In this document: in pieces, positions 1 through 11,886 of the stretch
How the letters are laid out: every line of letters starts with the position of its first letter
Position numbering within the stretch: position 1 is the stretch's first letter
From: Sinohyriopsis cumingii
Lineage: Eukaryota > Mollusca > Bivalvia > Unionida > Unionidae
Reading direction: 5' to 3'
DNA: 64,000 nt
Assembly (NCBI GenBank): GCA_028554795.2
Contig: CM068842.1
Coordinates: 53,457,608 to 53,521,607 of the forward strand
The notes under the pieces: generated by a model
Seen by the model: the letters and a program-made list of their open reading frames with translations, nothing else
Told to the model about the DNA's origin: nothing
Database searches by the model: none
Program-made: the position numbers and the translations under genes

Positions 1-271
1 TATCAGATAGAGCATATGAAGAAACCTTATGTTCCACTTCATTCAGAAATTTTATGTTCTTCGTATTGTTCTGAATTTGAAATCGTAAGGCCTGTATTTG
101 GAAGAAAGAATAATCTAAATCAAACTGACCTCCTCCTGCGGACCAACGCATGTATTTCTTTTGTACATCTTCGAATGGAATATCATTACAGCTTTGCTCC
201 TGCTTGGTATATATTACATGTAGGATAAGTAACAAGAAATAACTTATAACACTTGACTGTAGCGAATCCAT
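1..271 (-). CDS. Secreted protein of unknown family, 5' coding exon (partial, runs off left edge)
   Basis: An ATG at 271-269 on the minus strand opens a frame that stays open for 90 codons to the window edge. Residues 1 to about 25 form a good signal peptide: a short polar start (MDSLQSSV), a hydrophobic core (YFLLLILHVIY), then a polar mature start (KQEQSCND). The mature part shown is hydrophilic, with one Cys in SCND, an aromatic/glycine stretch (RWSAGGGQFDLDYSFF) and one N-glycosylation sequon (NNT). Its composition is protein-like, unlike the opposite strand. I do not recognise the family; many molluscan secreted defence proteins start like this, but that is only a guess. The start was chosen because the signal peptide begins there. 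The 3' exons lie outside the window. Confidence 0.55.
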   Translation of the reverse strand, partial: MDSLQSSVISYFLLLILHVIYTKQEQSCNDIPFEDVQKKYMRWSAGGGQFDLDYSFFQIQALRFQIQNNTKNIKFLNEVEHKVSSYALSD

Positions 272-632
272 AGTAAACTAACTTAACTCCCTGCCAAATG
301 CTGCTAGAAGAGGTCCAATATTTATTTGTCGTTTATTATATATTTCACCAAAGATACGGATCAATTTATATCTCTAACGTATGGAATTTATATGTGTAAT
401 TACATTTCCAAAATAAAACGGGATATACCGATATTCTTAACAATTTTTCACATTAGTCATATATTTTACATGTATAGAGATTTGTCTTTCCACCGATAGC
501 AATATGAACTGTTCCCTATTTCCGTTACAAAATAAGTTTTCTGCTTTATGCTATCCTTTCATTCATCTTTCATATAACTTGTAAAAATTGCCTAATATGT
601 CATATAATTCAAAACTGCTAAATATCCTAATG

Positions 633-673
<41 letters not shown>

Positions 674-2129
674 CGGTCGTACAGATAAAACTGAAGATAT
701 AACAAAACCACCCCCAAGAGGTCGTGACCTGTTGTGGATAAAAACCGTTAATACAATAGGCTAGAAACTATGACGCCAAGTTTTGTCAAATTTTAGGAAG
801 AACAGTTTGCAATATAATACCACCAACAGTGTCTTATGAAACTTATGAAATAAATCATTTGCTTCCTTAGATGAAATCCTTGGCTGACAAAATGTCAACA
901 ATGCCGTGTGTATTGTGCAATTGAAGTAAAACGATGGTCTGCCTGGTGAAGCATTTTAGGTAAATATACAGAAAAAAAGAAGAAACCAACAAGTAAATAT
1001 GCTGTTGTCAACATCTCTTTAGTGTCTTTCTGTTTTATTTATATTGCTTTTTTTCTTTATTTCAGAAGGTAAAATAAACGAATTAACTTATATAGAAGTC
1101 TATAATACAAATCAATTGGAGCTTAGAGTGTATATGAAACTCCTATACGTATAAACATTTGTCTTCGGTCACTGTCACACGGAGCGACATTTTCAAAATG
1201 TTCGTATAGAAAGAGTTCTAAAGATACACAACGGTTTGGTATCTACAAATTGGTTTAACACAAATATTTTAGAATATCTGAAACAGTCATATGGTTGTCA
1301 CAGGGCTTCACTAGACTAGACTGATGTCATTTTATTCTTCCAACAACACTTGTAAACTTATAAATATATATTACCCTTGGAATTTTAATTAGAATGCACA
1401 GTTCTTGTACGCGATACTTTATTTTTCACAGTAGATTACAGACTCCTGGATCGCGCTTACAGTTGTACACGTTGTCATTGGCGATTTGTCTGCTGCGTTT
1501 GGTGACAAAACCAGAGCCTAGAGAAAATGTGACAATCAAATTTTCTTTTCAATTTTAAGACGTGGTTGTTTAATTTCATAGTAACTAGAACTCATACTAG
1601 AAGCGAGTTCACTTGAAATTATTCTTGTTCGTGAAATTCGCCTTGTAATTATAATTCGCTTCGATACTAATAGGCACACACGTCACTTCATTTGTCTATT
1701 TTGAACAGTTTATATTCTGTTCAAAATAATACACCTTAGAAATGAGTCTTATAATCACTTTTGGGTTAAAATTTAAACGTTTCTAAAACCCTCATATATT
1801 CAACAAATTGCTAATATTTCATCTGAAAACAATAAACTGATTTGTTTTCGAATATTTGTTACCTAGTTTTGAAAACCCTTAACTTTTCTTGAGGTTCTAT
1901 CTTCGTGAATGCTCTTTTAGAAATTACTCAGAGGATATTTCGGCTCAAAGATTTATTTTAGGATATTTTGATAAAGTAATATGAACATTTTGTACATATC
2001 AGTACAATTTAATTAGTACATCCAGAAACAAAACCAGTTGTTGATACGTCGGTTGCATAACAAAATACTTGCAATTACACTTTGCTTGTTACTGAGCAAA
2101 AATAAAATTTTAGTGTAAATTTGGCTCCA
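272..2129. other. Intergenic, no gene seen; (TTA)n microsatellite at 636-672
   Basis: AT-rich sequence with stops in all frames. The only clear structure is a run of about 12 TTA units at 636-672. I see no RNA gene or transposon core here. Confidence 0.5.
334..342 (-). promoter_or_regulatory. Possible TATA box for the left-edge secreted gene
   Basis: The minus strand reads TATATAATA about 63 bases upstream of the ATG at 271. This leaves room for a short 5' UTR. In such AT-rich DNA a match like this is easily fortuitous, so the call rests on position only. Confidence 0.25.
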
Positions 2130-4080
2130 TTATCTGGATACTACACATGAAAACAAGTTCACAAGGAAACCAATTTCCCAGGCAAAAAGACTTCCTACAC
2201 CATCTATGCATGACACCATGACATACTGGTGTGTAAAATAAAGGCAGTTTTTATTTATCACAACATTTTGAATTAATCGTCTATACTAAATTCCATTTTC
2301 CAAGAAATTAATGCAAACCAGAACGTGGTAATATTTTGTTCTCACAAATCAAATAATAGAGAAATAATAATGATGTTAGTGACTGATGTCCCAGAACTAG
2401 AAAAGTACTTATACATTGATACACGTATCTAATGAAATCAACATTTTGTTGATCGTTTCTTTTTTTTTTTAAATCCTTCACTTCACTTCACTTCAATCTT
2501 TGAAACAAAATTGCTTGAAGTTGCATTTTCCCATTTTAATGAGCAAATAATAAATAGCTTAAAATATTAAGTTTTGATTCATTGCAAGAATCCTGCATAT
2601 ACAACGTCAAGAAGTAAACTATTTATCAAAACTAGCTTAATTTTATTTACATTGAAACAATCCAGTTTTCCATAATAGGATCGATTTCTGTTTTGGGGGT
2701 GGGAGATTACTTGTTGATGTTGATGTTATTATTATTATCATTATTATTATTATTATTAGTAGTAGTAGTAGTAGCAGCAGCAGTATCAGTGGTAGTAGTA
2801 GTAGTAGTATTTCAGTTAGTAATTTACTTGGTTTGGTGTCGATCCCTATAACAACCATAATTTCAATTTGATGATCAGAAACACTGCTGCTGTCTGTTTC
2901 TGAAGCATTTCGTGCCAGGTAAACGTTTATTTCGACGATATCTCGACTTTATTTCTACACAAATCTGAAATATTTGAGTTAAGCATCTTAATACATATTA
3001 TGGATTACGTGTACGTAGGAAGATCCAATAAATATAAAATTTCATTATGTCGACCTATTGTCGGAAACATGCCTTTTCTCCCCATTTAGCTTCTTTTTCA
3101 AAACTTCCTGAATCGAGCCATACACATTATTTGCCTCATTTCACGATGGTCAGACGTCAATAAAATATATTAGTGTTAAGTTGTTAATATCAGAATGGCA
3201 AAAATTAAATGTTCTTCAACTATTGCATACATACGTTTCATACGGTGCGTACAACACATACATTTTCGCACATGATATTAACTGATTTTGTTGTTGTTGT
3301 ACTTCGTAGTGTGCCAAATAATCCTTAAGAATCTGAAAATTTAATCCAGTGGGTGGGTTAAAGATCGGATAATTGTCATTTCCGATGTAATGACTTCCTA
3401 CTACAAAGCAGATTTTAGAAGGTAGCGCAGCCCTTCCTTTGTGTTTAAGCAATTCAGACCTTAACGGTTCAATGACATGCGATAAAAATAGATTGCGAAC
3501 ACAGTCGGTAATTTTTTTTTTAAACTACTGTATATATCCGTCTTATAGGGATAGCCCTACCTTCTAATAATGAGATATACACTTGATCCGGTGAAATGTT
3601 TATCTTCCATGCATTTGTTTTAGGCTGAGCCGCTGAAATCAACCAATACCAAATGCTAAATCAACATGAAATAGGGAAGTGCGTGCACTATTGTTTGAGT
3701 TGTGGTGTTAATATTGGAGAGAACATCGTGGAAAGGAATGCTTCATTATCGTTGAACATTCTTTTGTCAGCTCGTGTGACATTATGTAATCTGATCGAGA
3801 TAATGGAGTTCCCCTTGAACTTACCGGGTTATTTTGCATTTCTTTAGTGCATCTAAACGATAGTCTAATGCTGATAGGATCTTATGCATGATGTTAGTGT
3901 CGAACAAATGCAGACAATTTCTAGATGTGCACAGGGAATTGGGTGCATGGAATAAGTCGGTAACATTACTATACATTGTTTATTGCGACCGACAACACAT
4001 TTATATTCACATTTGTGACTGCCCTAACCTGAATTACATAATGTTCTTCGGGATCGTTGGGCGCAAATTTGCGTATTAAA
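2130..4080 (+). repeat. Duplicated block A, left copy (partner at 53.8-57.8 kb)
   Basis: A series of collinear segments matches 53.77-57.78 kb in direct orientation. Examples are the segment around 2190-2300 (shared CTACACCATC and TGTGTAAAATAA), 2640-2680 (TTTTATTTACATTGA), 2815-2930 (GTAATTTACTTGG), 3010-3120 (GTAGGAAGA and TCGGAAAC), 3425-3560 (CAGCCCTTC and AATTCAGACCT) and 3590-4000 (CCAATACCAA and GTCGGTAACA). The pieces are separated by indels and neither copy has a shared long ORF. A TTA/GTA/GCA trinucleotide tract at 2725-2812 lies inside this copy only. Confidence 0.75.
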
Positions 4081-4108
4081 TTTAAAGAAGAAAGAGTGAG
4101 TGTATGTG

Positions 4109-4311
4109 CGTGTGATTTGGATTTTTAACGTAGCTTTAACACTTTTTCAGTCATATCGCTACGATGTCTGCAGTGTGACAGTTTATAGTGATGTCTAGCG
4201 CTGGGGCATAATGCCGCAGACATGTAGCATGATGTCCCACCCAGTCACATTATCCTGACACCAGGCCAACCAGTCCTAACACTAACCTCTTAATGCTGAG
4301 CGCCAAGAAGG
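4109..4311 (-). repeat. SINE copy 1 (family 1), headless, minus strand
   Basis: Reverse complement of the body and 3' part of the same SINE found in full at 27855-28174. It contains the segment with GCATGATGCC-like and AGACATCACTATAAACTG-like sequence. The tRNA-like head is missing: similarity stops just past CTTAATGCTGAG. Confidence 0.8.
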
Positions 4312-4589
4312 AAGAAAACTAAAGCAATCTTAGCAAATCCAAACTCTTTAAAATGTTGCATTTCTTGGCAAACTTACTGCCGTCCAACTCTTTGGAAACA
4401 TATAGAGGAGATCGAAGATACAGATGCGGCCACAACAACGCCTTTTAATTCAAAAGAAAGACTATCTACCCCGTGTGGTCCTTGAAAGTAACACCTATCA
4501 AATATAAAAACTACGATTTTACACAGCCGTGTAGGGGCTCAAATGCGGATTTCACAGCTACTATCCTGATGTTATGCTACTAAAGATAT

Positions 4590-4900
4590 CCACGCCAACC
4601 TTCCATGCAGGAATATAAGACAATATGTTTAGGTAAGAATTGTTGTGGTCGATAAAATGCTATAAAGTATTTACTCACTAGCACATTATGTATTTACAGG
4701 TAGTAGACCACAAGGCAAATAGGTGAATGACTTCTAGCAAATTGTTGTTGAAGCAATTGTCAAACGAACTTTAAATTGGCTCTATTTAAGTGCCATTGAC
4801 TGCGTTAGTTGATCTAGTTGAATTGGACATAAGAGTGACACGCATGCAAGTATAATGCCACAGAAAAGTAGTAAGCATATTAAGTGTTTATAATTAGAAA
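4590..4900 (+). repeat. Duplicated block A, distal part, left copy (partner at 63.65-63.91 kb)
   Basis: About 270 bases align with 63655-63910 in the same orientation. Shared landmarks include CATGCAGGAA, AAGACAATA, ATGCTATAA, GTATTTACAGGTAG, AGCAAATTGT and GAAACAATTGTCAA (or nearly so). The order relative to the first part of block A is the same in both places. I see no gene in it. Confidence 0.7.
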
Positions 4901-5044
4901 CCAGATTGCAGGCAATAGTACGTGAACGTTGAAAGCAGCCATTTTGCACATTAAGGAACTGAGCTTCAGTGTCCTTGTTTCCCTCCTCTCAGACAGGCTT
5001 TCCATCCCAACTACAACATTATGCATACAAATAATGAAATATAC

Positions 5045-6960
5045 CTATATCAGCCTCTACTCGTGAAAGTGCATCTGCAAGCATGTTATATTTTCCCTTG
5101 ATGCACTAATGTCAATATTCTATTCTTGCAAAATCATACTCAACCTCAACAATCTGTGACTTTTTAATTTTCATTTTGTTAATGAAAATATGGTGAATAT
5201 GATCCCTGAAGTCAATAATTGGAGCAAAACTGAAATAATACACACTTCAAAATGTTGTATAGCCAATATGACAGCCAAACATTCCTTCTCGATTGTGGAA
5301 TGATGCTTGTGTAATTTCTTTTAGAAAATTAGCATGCTGAATGAATGACTCACACCATTTGTTTTTGTCTTCTTGAATCTGTTCACCAGCCCCAATATCA
5401 CCTACCTCAACATTTTTCATGATGGACTGAAATCTGTAGCTGACGGAACTGGTGCCCCGTTAAGTACGGCCCTTAATTTATCGAAAGCCTCCTGGCCTTT
5501 GTGAGACCAACAAAACTGGGATTTCTTACGAACAAATTACAGGTTCAACAATTAATCATTAATCTGAGCACAGTTTCCTATGGAATCTAGGCATACCTAA
5601 ACATATCATCAGTTGTTTTTACTGATTGGCGCCGGGAATTCAGATATTCCTTTGACCATAACATCTAGAGGTTTACGGTTTACTATGACCTGTGTCTCAC
5701 AATCTGTCCTAAAAATGTTTTTAGCCTTAACTATTTGTCAGATTTGTATCACGGTGTAGATCAAAGAGTTTTGAATGGTTTTCAATTGATCTTTCGAAGT
5801 ATTATTGTACAGGACGACGTAATCAAAGTATGCGTTACAACTCTCTAGACCAGATGTTATATGTTCATTCATCCATCGAATGTTGACGAGAATACGTCAT
5901 ACTTAATTACATCACTTTATGTTGATAACGTCCATTAGATGTTGGAAATGCCGAAATTTATTTTGCCTTTTACGTGAGCCGAATTTGCCATTATCCTTTC
6001 AAAGTCAATATTGGTGACATATTTTGCATTTCTAATGTTGCCAATGCAGTAATCGCTTCTTTTTATTTTTAAACGAATTTGTTTTGGCGATACTGTTCAC
6101 CTTCAACCGTTCCAGTGACCTAGTAGTTAGAGCGTCCGCCTCGGATGCGGGAGGTCGTGGGTTTGATAACGGCCGAGTCATACCAAAGACTCAGAGACTT
6201 ACAAAAATGGTACTAACAGCTGCCTCGCTTGGCATTCAGCATTAAGAGGTTAGTCTTAGGACTGGTGGTCTAGTGTTAGGGTAATGTGACTGGGTGGGAC
6301 ATCATGCTATATGTCTGCGGCATGATGCCCCAGTGCTAGACATCACTATAAACTGCCACACTGCAGACATCGTAGTGATATAACTGAATTTTTTTTAAAG
6401 CTACGTTAAAAAGCAAAATCACATCACATCACATCACTTCACATCACATCTCATCACATCATATCACATCACCTTCCTATAGTCAGTGCATATGAGGAAA
6501 GCATTAAATGGATTTAACACTAAAAAACATGGTGGACTCCAGTTACTAATATTTGGTTATATAAAATCATTCTTTAGCAAATATTGAATTTCTTGTTTTA
6601 AACATTCGTCATTCATCATGTAAGGATGCTGTTTCACAGGTGTACAATCTACAATTTCATTAGAGATCCTGCAGTCCGTACACATTATGATCAACAAGTC
6701 TTGGTTACTTGACTTGGTCTTAGATAAGGGACCGACACAGTCTACCATTATTATGTTAAAAGATTTGTAAAATGCATGAATATGTTCCTTGGGTATCTTC
6801 TGACTAGGATGTGCTACAATTTTATAAGTATGACAAGAAATAGAAATTTAGAAAAATCACTTTTACATTTCGGATGACAGAAATGATTTAAGATCTAATT
6901 CTAAAACATTTTAGCATGAATGGTTCCTACTGAAATCAGCCCATGCTTCGTTTTACCCAG
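5045..6960 (-). pseudogene. Ty3/gypsy LTR-retrotransposon pol remnant (integrase, RT, RNase H), dead
   Basis: Minus-strand frames carry, in reading order, an integrase zinc-finger/core start (HPSQKIPKEH at about 6800, then VDCVGPLSKTKSSNQ at about 6745-6700). Next come the start of a reverse transcriptase (PVKQHPYMMN at about 6640, EIQYLLKNDF, SPPCFLV) and mid-RT pieces (EMQNMSPILTLKG, ISAFPTSNGRYQHKVM). RNase H follows (KGQEAFDKLRAVLNGAP at about 5500, STIEKECLAVILAIQHFE at about 5270), then the end motif ADALSRVEAD at about 5050. These are standard Ty3/gypsy motifs. The frame is broken by many stops and shifts, and a SINE has inserted at 6107-6472. No LTRs or gag were found. Integrase preceding RT is the wrong order for this family, so the copy is rearranged. 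Confidence 0.85.
6107..6472 (+). repeat. SINE copy 2 (family 1), near full length, inside the gypsy remnant
   Basis: Starts with a tRNA-like head (box A-like TGACCTAGTAGTTAGAGCG, box B-like GTGGGTTTGATAACG). The shared SINE body follows, with ATGTCTGCGGCATGATGCCC and AGACATCACTATAAACTGCC, and then a tail of repeated ACATC/ATCAC pentamers at about 6418-6472. Box B is mutated (GGTTTGATAAC), so internal promoter activity is doubtful. Confidence 0.85.
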
Positions 6961-7252
6961 TCGAACTATTGTGTTCAATATAAAACTGTTTAAAATCAGA
7001 GCATTTTGAATAGCTCTGTCTTTCTTATCGGAAATAAAGTAATATGTCTTTTTACAAAAAATGCACGACGAAGAGATAATGGTCTCTGTTCAGTTTCATC
7101 AGAAGTTTGATTCCTTAACGTTGTGCCAGACTGAGATTTGGGGTACTGGCATGAGACAGATTTTTGACAAAAATCCTGCTGAAAGGAAGAAACTTTGTGC
7201 GTCTCAATTATTGAACTCTTTGTCTAATACGAGTTGGCTTAGGTTATCGTAA

Positions 7253-8117
7253 TTTTGATCAACGTTCTTGTCTGAGCACCATCTATCAAATAGTTGTTCT
7301 TTTTCCCTGAAACTTCGACCCGAATTTATCCAGTTTCTTTTCTACAGTATGCCTCAGGAACGAATTCATATCCCCTCAATATAATATTGCGACACTATGG
7401 TCTTCAAATAAGTACGAGAAAAGCAGGAAAAAATAAAATTTATTTCCCTTGAATAAATAGTGAAAATTTAAAACAAAGGAACTTATGGTCTTGAGAATTA
7501 AATCCCAAATAATCATATATATCCTTATTTGAAATTTCACTATAATTCAATTCTCAAGGAATGTTAATTTTGAGCATTTTGTGTTTCAAGAGAAGAACCA
7601 CTTCAAATAAATAAACTCCAGCCTAAATGAATTGCTGGACACATCAATAATACAGCTGATTGTGATCAGATTTTACAGCAAGAATAAATAATTTCTAAAA
7701 CAACAAGATTATACAGTCCTCTACCTGATCTCATTTAGCACGTTCTATAAATATATTATGCTTGATAAAATAAAGCTTTTATCTTTCATTTGTATAACTT
7801 GAGCAAAGTCTTATGTTGATGATGAAATTCAAGAACGTGTGGGCCGGATCTTAAAGAAAAACTGTGTTAATGGTTTAACTTAAGCCCGCACAAATATAAT
7901 TTTGGGTTTAAAGAATAACCTTCTGCTAAAATTTAAAAATACGAATACAGCAAGAGACTGGTTAATTACTTCTTTCATACTGTTAGGAGATTAGAGAATG
8001 CTATGTTCATACTTACGTTAGGTATATTAGGTATGAGTTTAGGAAATGCCTGGAATGGAAGGTAAAATATGGGCGCATTTTCCAATAAGAAGCATGGACA
8101 GAAAAGAAAAGAAAAAA

Positions 8118-8197
<80 letters not shown>

Positions 8198-9182
8198 AGC
8201 AAGTATTTAAGTGTGTGTGTGTGTGATTTACATTGTCAATTAATTGTTTTAATTAATCCAACCATCAGACAGACTATGATTGTACGGTTTGTTGCTCCCA
8301 AAAGCTAAAATCTTAAAATTTTCAGTTATTTTATTTCTTTCGATAATTTGAAAACATCCTTTATACAAATAAAGTGTAAAAATAAAATAGAGAAACCTTA
8401 ATAGATTTGCACGTCTCTTTCCAAAACCTGAAACTTCTGAATCATTTCTGTTGCAGCATAAATTAATATAGTTACACTTAAAATCCTGCATAAGAAAACT
8501 CACATATAATTGTTTTACAAAATGTATTCTACTGAAATCTAATCCGTATAAAAATGTTACTAAACCTAGTTATCATTTCATGCTACAATACATATTACAC
8601 AATGATATATTTACTGCACGGTGTGAAAACTGGTCGTTTCAGTGGGAGACAGAATATTGTTTTGTAATTTCTGAGCTATCCGATGAAAGAGAAGTCAAAT
8701 ATTTATTCATTACATTATTAATCGCCATTAATTATTTCGTTTGACAGTCATTATGCGCAAAGCGAATACAGAAGTAAACGAGTGATACCGCAGAACTGGA
8801 GACAACCCTCAGTTGATGGATGATAACACTTACACTTAAAAGATGGGTGTACTTAACCCTGTGACAAACTTCTTGAACTTGATAATCCAAATAGCTATGT
8901 CACTGATCTCTTTGACCACTTAACGCTCTGTCAAGACAGATATAATCATATGATTTTGGTAATAAGAGCAAGCAGACATTTTCGAGTGTACTAAATTATT
9001 AGGGACATAACCATTTAGATAATCTAGTTCAAGAAGTGTGCCGCCGAACTACGTTTGCCTTCTTTCACTTCTTAGCGTGTCGTTTACTATACCACTCTGA
9101 TATGTCCGCATTTGTTTTTGCACATCATATTGCGCCAACACTTTAATTCACGTTTTCTGTCGTCTGCTTCATATAACAGCAT
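7253..9182. other. Intergenic, no gene seen; long (AT)n at 8123-8191
   Basis: No supported coding sequence. A (TA)n run of about 34 units at 8123-8191 is followed by a short (GT)n at about 8210-8225. ORFs crossing the run are simple-repeat artefacts. Confidence 0.5.
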
Positions 9183-9356
9183 ACCGCTCCGGTGATCTAG
9201 TGGTTAGAGCGTCAGCCTCAGATGCGGGAGGTCGCTGGTTCGAACCCCGACCGAGTCATACCAATGTTGCTAACAGTTGCCTCGCTAAGCGCTCAGCATT
9301 AAGAGGTTAGTGTTAGGACTGGTCAGCCTGGTATCAGGACAATGTGATTGGGTTGG
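9183..9356 (+). repeat. SINE copy 3 (family 1), 3'-truncated, plus strand
   Basis: Good tRNA-like head with box A-like TGATCTAGTGGTTAGAGCG and an exact box B core GGTTCGAACCC, followed by the first part of the SINE body (CAGCATTAAGAGGTTAGTG). Similarity stops near AATGTGATTGGGTTGG, so the 3' half and pentamer tail are absent. Confidence 0.85.
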
Positions 9357-9759
9357 TGTTATGTATATTGAATTTAATTTATATTTGATTTAATTTAACT
9401 GCGCTAAATGAACGAGGGCTGAATTTTTTCAATACCCAGTCAATAGCACGTTTTAGTATTTACTTAATAACAAGCATGATAATCGTATTTTATGTATTAT
9501 GGGAATAATATAATTGAAACAATAACATGGTTTTGTTTTATTTCATTGTTTACATATTGCTCAAATTATGAATGAAACCTGAGCAAGGCGCATTAATATA
9601 CATTAGTTTACTACTACGACAACAATGAAAGAAAGTAAGATGAATAATGGAATGTTATGAAACCGAAGGAAAAAAAAAAGAAATATTGATACGAGGAAAC
9701 AAATATTTATAAGAGGAACAAAGACTCAATATATCAATGGAAATTGAAGGTATAATTAT

Positions 9760-10860
9760 GAAAAGATGTACCAGAAAAAAGTTCCTCGAATGGGGTCGTT
9801 GTGGGCGATAGGACTGTATCTAGATTTTGAAGCTGTCATGGCCAAAGAAGTACTTGTGGAGGGTAGATCTGTAATAGCAGTGTTCGTTCAGATTGATGAA
9901 TATTCATTCTGCTCCTGTACACATAGTTTAGAGTCGCATGCCGTGATTGATGAAATAGTTTTGTGTCCAGTAATCTGCATGATTTCATTTGGCAGGATTC
10001 CGGCTTTGGAGTATGTGGTAACTGCTGTTTTCATGACAATGATTCGTGATTTTACTCTGAAGTTCCGCATGTTCAGCGGAAACATTCATCAACGTACATA
10101 GGGTATTGTGTCCCATCGGTTTTGGATACAACCTGATTCATTTTGAATACGATGAATTTCACTTTATAACAAATCATAAATCTACTGATTGATATGTTGT
10201 ATCAAAGGTTAATATGACGTGCTTTCTCTTTGTGTGTATCTCTCTGTGTATTTTTCATGCAATTTTAAGTCTCTGGATGTAGATCAATTAATAGGTTCTT
10301 TATTTAATTTTGGTTGTGGCTACAGTAATTTGTTTTAAATTTCACTTTGGAGGAATGCTATATATAGTTGTAAAAAGAGCAATACTAAACATAGTTTCAG
10401 ACAGCCGATTATCAGGTATTGGTGTCAGGTATAGAGGGCTACTGCAGCTGTTTTCCTGTGATTGACGTCTGTGGCAAAACTCTTTGAAAAAGGCGATAGG
10501 CTCCATTTTATACTGTAAGCCTGTTGAAAATAGTTTCGGCACTGTGGCTCTAAAATCATTCCTTTTGCTTCCATTCGTAGTTTTGCTATACTCCATGTAT
10601 TCTTCCCTACCGGTTGTTATCTTCAATTGTATGTCTCCAGTTTGCGACGCTCGTCTCTATCTCTTAAACCAACCAGCTTTCCAACAAAGTAAAAGACTGC
10701 ATATTTCATTGATTTGGGAGTTTAAAAAAAAACATTTGGTTAGCTTCATAAAGCTTATCCTCATCTTCTCAGAGAGCTCCTCACCAGCGTTAGCTAACCT
10801 GTCTTTCCCTGACCTTTTCAAGATCAGATTCATGTCTTTTTAAATTTGTAATGCTTTGTG
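9760..10860 (-). pseudogene. Crypton-like tyrosine recombinase remnant, dead
   Basis: Read on the minus strand from about 10860 to 9760, the pieces are, in order: a helical region (FKR then RRASQTGDIQL near 10650), GREEYMEYSKTTNGSKRND, KLFSTGLQYKMEPIAFFKEF, SPLYLTPIPDNRLSE (10400s), and a C-terminal catalytic part NFRVKSRIIVMKTAVTTYS then GILPNEIMQITGHKTISSI. This order and the ITGHK motif fit Crypton-type (KIAA1958-like) tyrosine recombinases. The frame shifts between the two main pieces. The residue expected to be the nucleophilic Tyr after ITGHKTISSITA is Cys. An expressed domesticated gene is unlikely, given stops in the intervening sequence. Confidence 0.6.
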
Positions 10861-11342
10861 AAATTCTCTATGGCAAATTGAATGTGTGTATCCCTTATCT
10901 TTTAAATGCCTTTGATGTATGTGTAAGATCTCTTGCCTCCATCTTTATCTCTTCCTCAAACGGCTGAAGAAATAAATATATATCTTCTGAACTCATCTAG
11001 AGATACGTTTCAAACGTCATAAGTTTGGACGCGTCAGTGTTTGTTACCATTTTTATTTCAACGTAGACAAAGTTAGTTCGTCGAACACGGGCACGTAATT
11101 ACCATATAGGAAACGGTGAACATTTTACTTAACTCCGGTCAATACCGCTGGGTATCGACCGGCAGCAACAATGTTAAAATAAAGGATTTTTTTATGAAGA
11201 ATATAATAACAAATAATGTATCCTAACAATTATCTTATAACAATTGTGTTTGTTTTTTATTGAGGATGCATAGCAAAAATTACCCTTAACCAAAACATTT
11301 TTTGTTAAATGCTTTGAATATTCAAGATATTCGAAATTGCTG

Positions 11343-11354
11343 ACACACACACAC

Positions 11355-11385
<31 letters not shown>

Positions 11386-11396
11386 CATACATACAT

Positions 11397-11427
<31 letters not shown>
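11343..11427. repeat. (CA)n-(CATA)n-(CA)n compound microsatellite
   Basis: A short CA run, then about 15 CATA units, then a CA run. The ORF crossing it on the minus strand is repeat-encoded and not a gene. Confidence 0.95.
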
Positions 11428-11810
11428 GAAAAAATGATTGTACTTTTATAAATTAATTACCCAGTTAAATAATGTTTGCATAAATCTCATCATACGGAGT
11501 TGGTTATCCTTATGTACCAGCTGTCATCGGCTTTTAACATATCCGGTGAACATAAAGGTGGGTCACCACACTATTGCCTTCCAATTTTTCAGTCTAAATG
11601 TTTATCAGAAGAAATTATCTTCAAACGATCGCTGATTCACAATTTTCAACCATTATTTTGAATTTAAAGTACTTCGTTTTCTTACATTATTCAATAGTAG
11701 ACACACACATACATTCATGCCCATACATTTAGGTCAAGATTCTTAAATTAGACAAGCAACTAACCAGTTACTATTTGTATCATGAGGATGCTTTAATTAA
11801 AGATAAAGTG

Positions 11811-11813
<3 letters not shown>

Positions 11814-11881
<68 letters not shown>
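11814..11881. repeat. (TA)n microsatellite
   Basis: An uninterrupted TA run of about 34 units. Confidence 0.95.

Positions 11882-11886
<5 letters not shown>

Noticed and set aside
3216..3452. Minus-strand 78-codon ORF that looks protein-like.
   Set aside because: The aligned segment in the right copy of block A (about 57.0-57.25 kb) has several stops in that frame.
11192..11422. ORFs across (CATA)n, (TA)n and (TC)n tracts at 8.1, 11.3, 21.2, 48.4 and 54.6 kb.
   Set aside because: They are translations of simple repeats.
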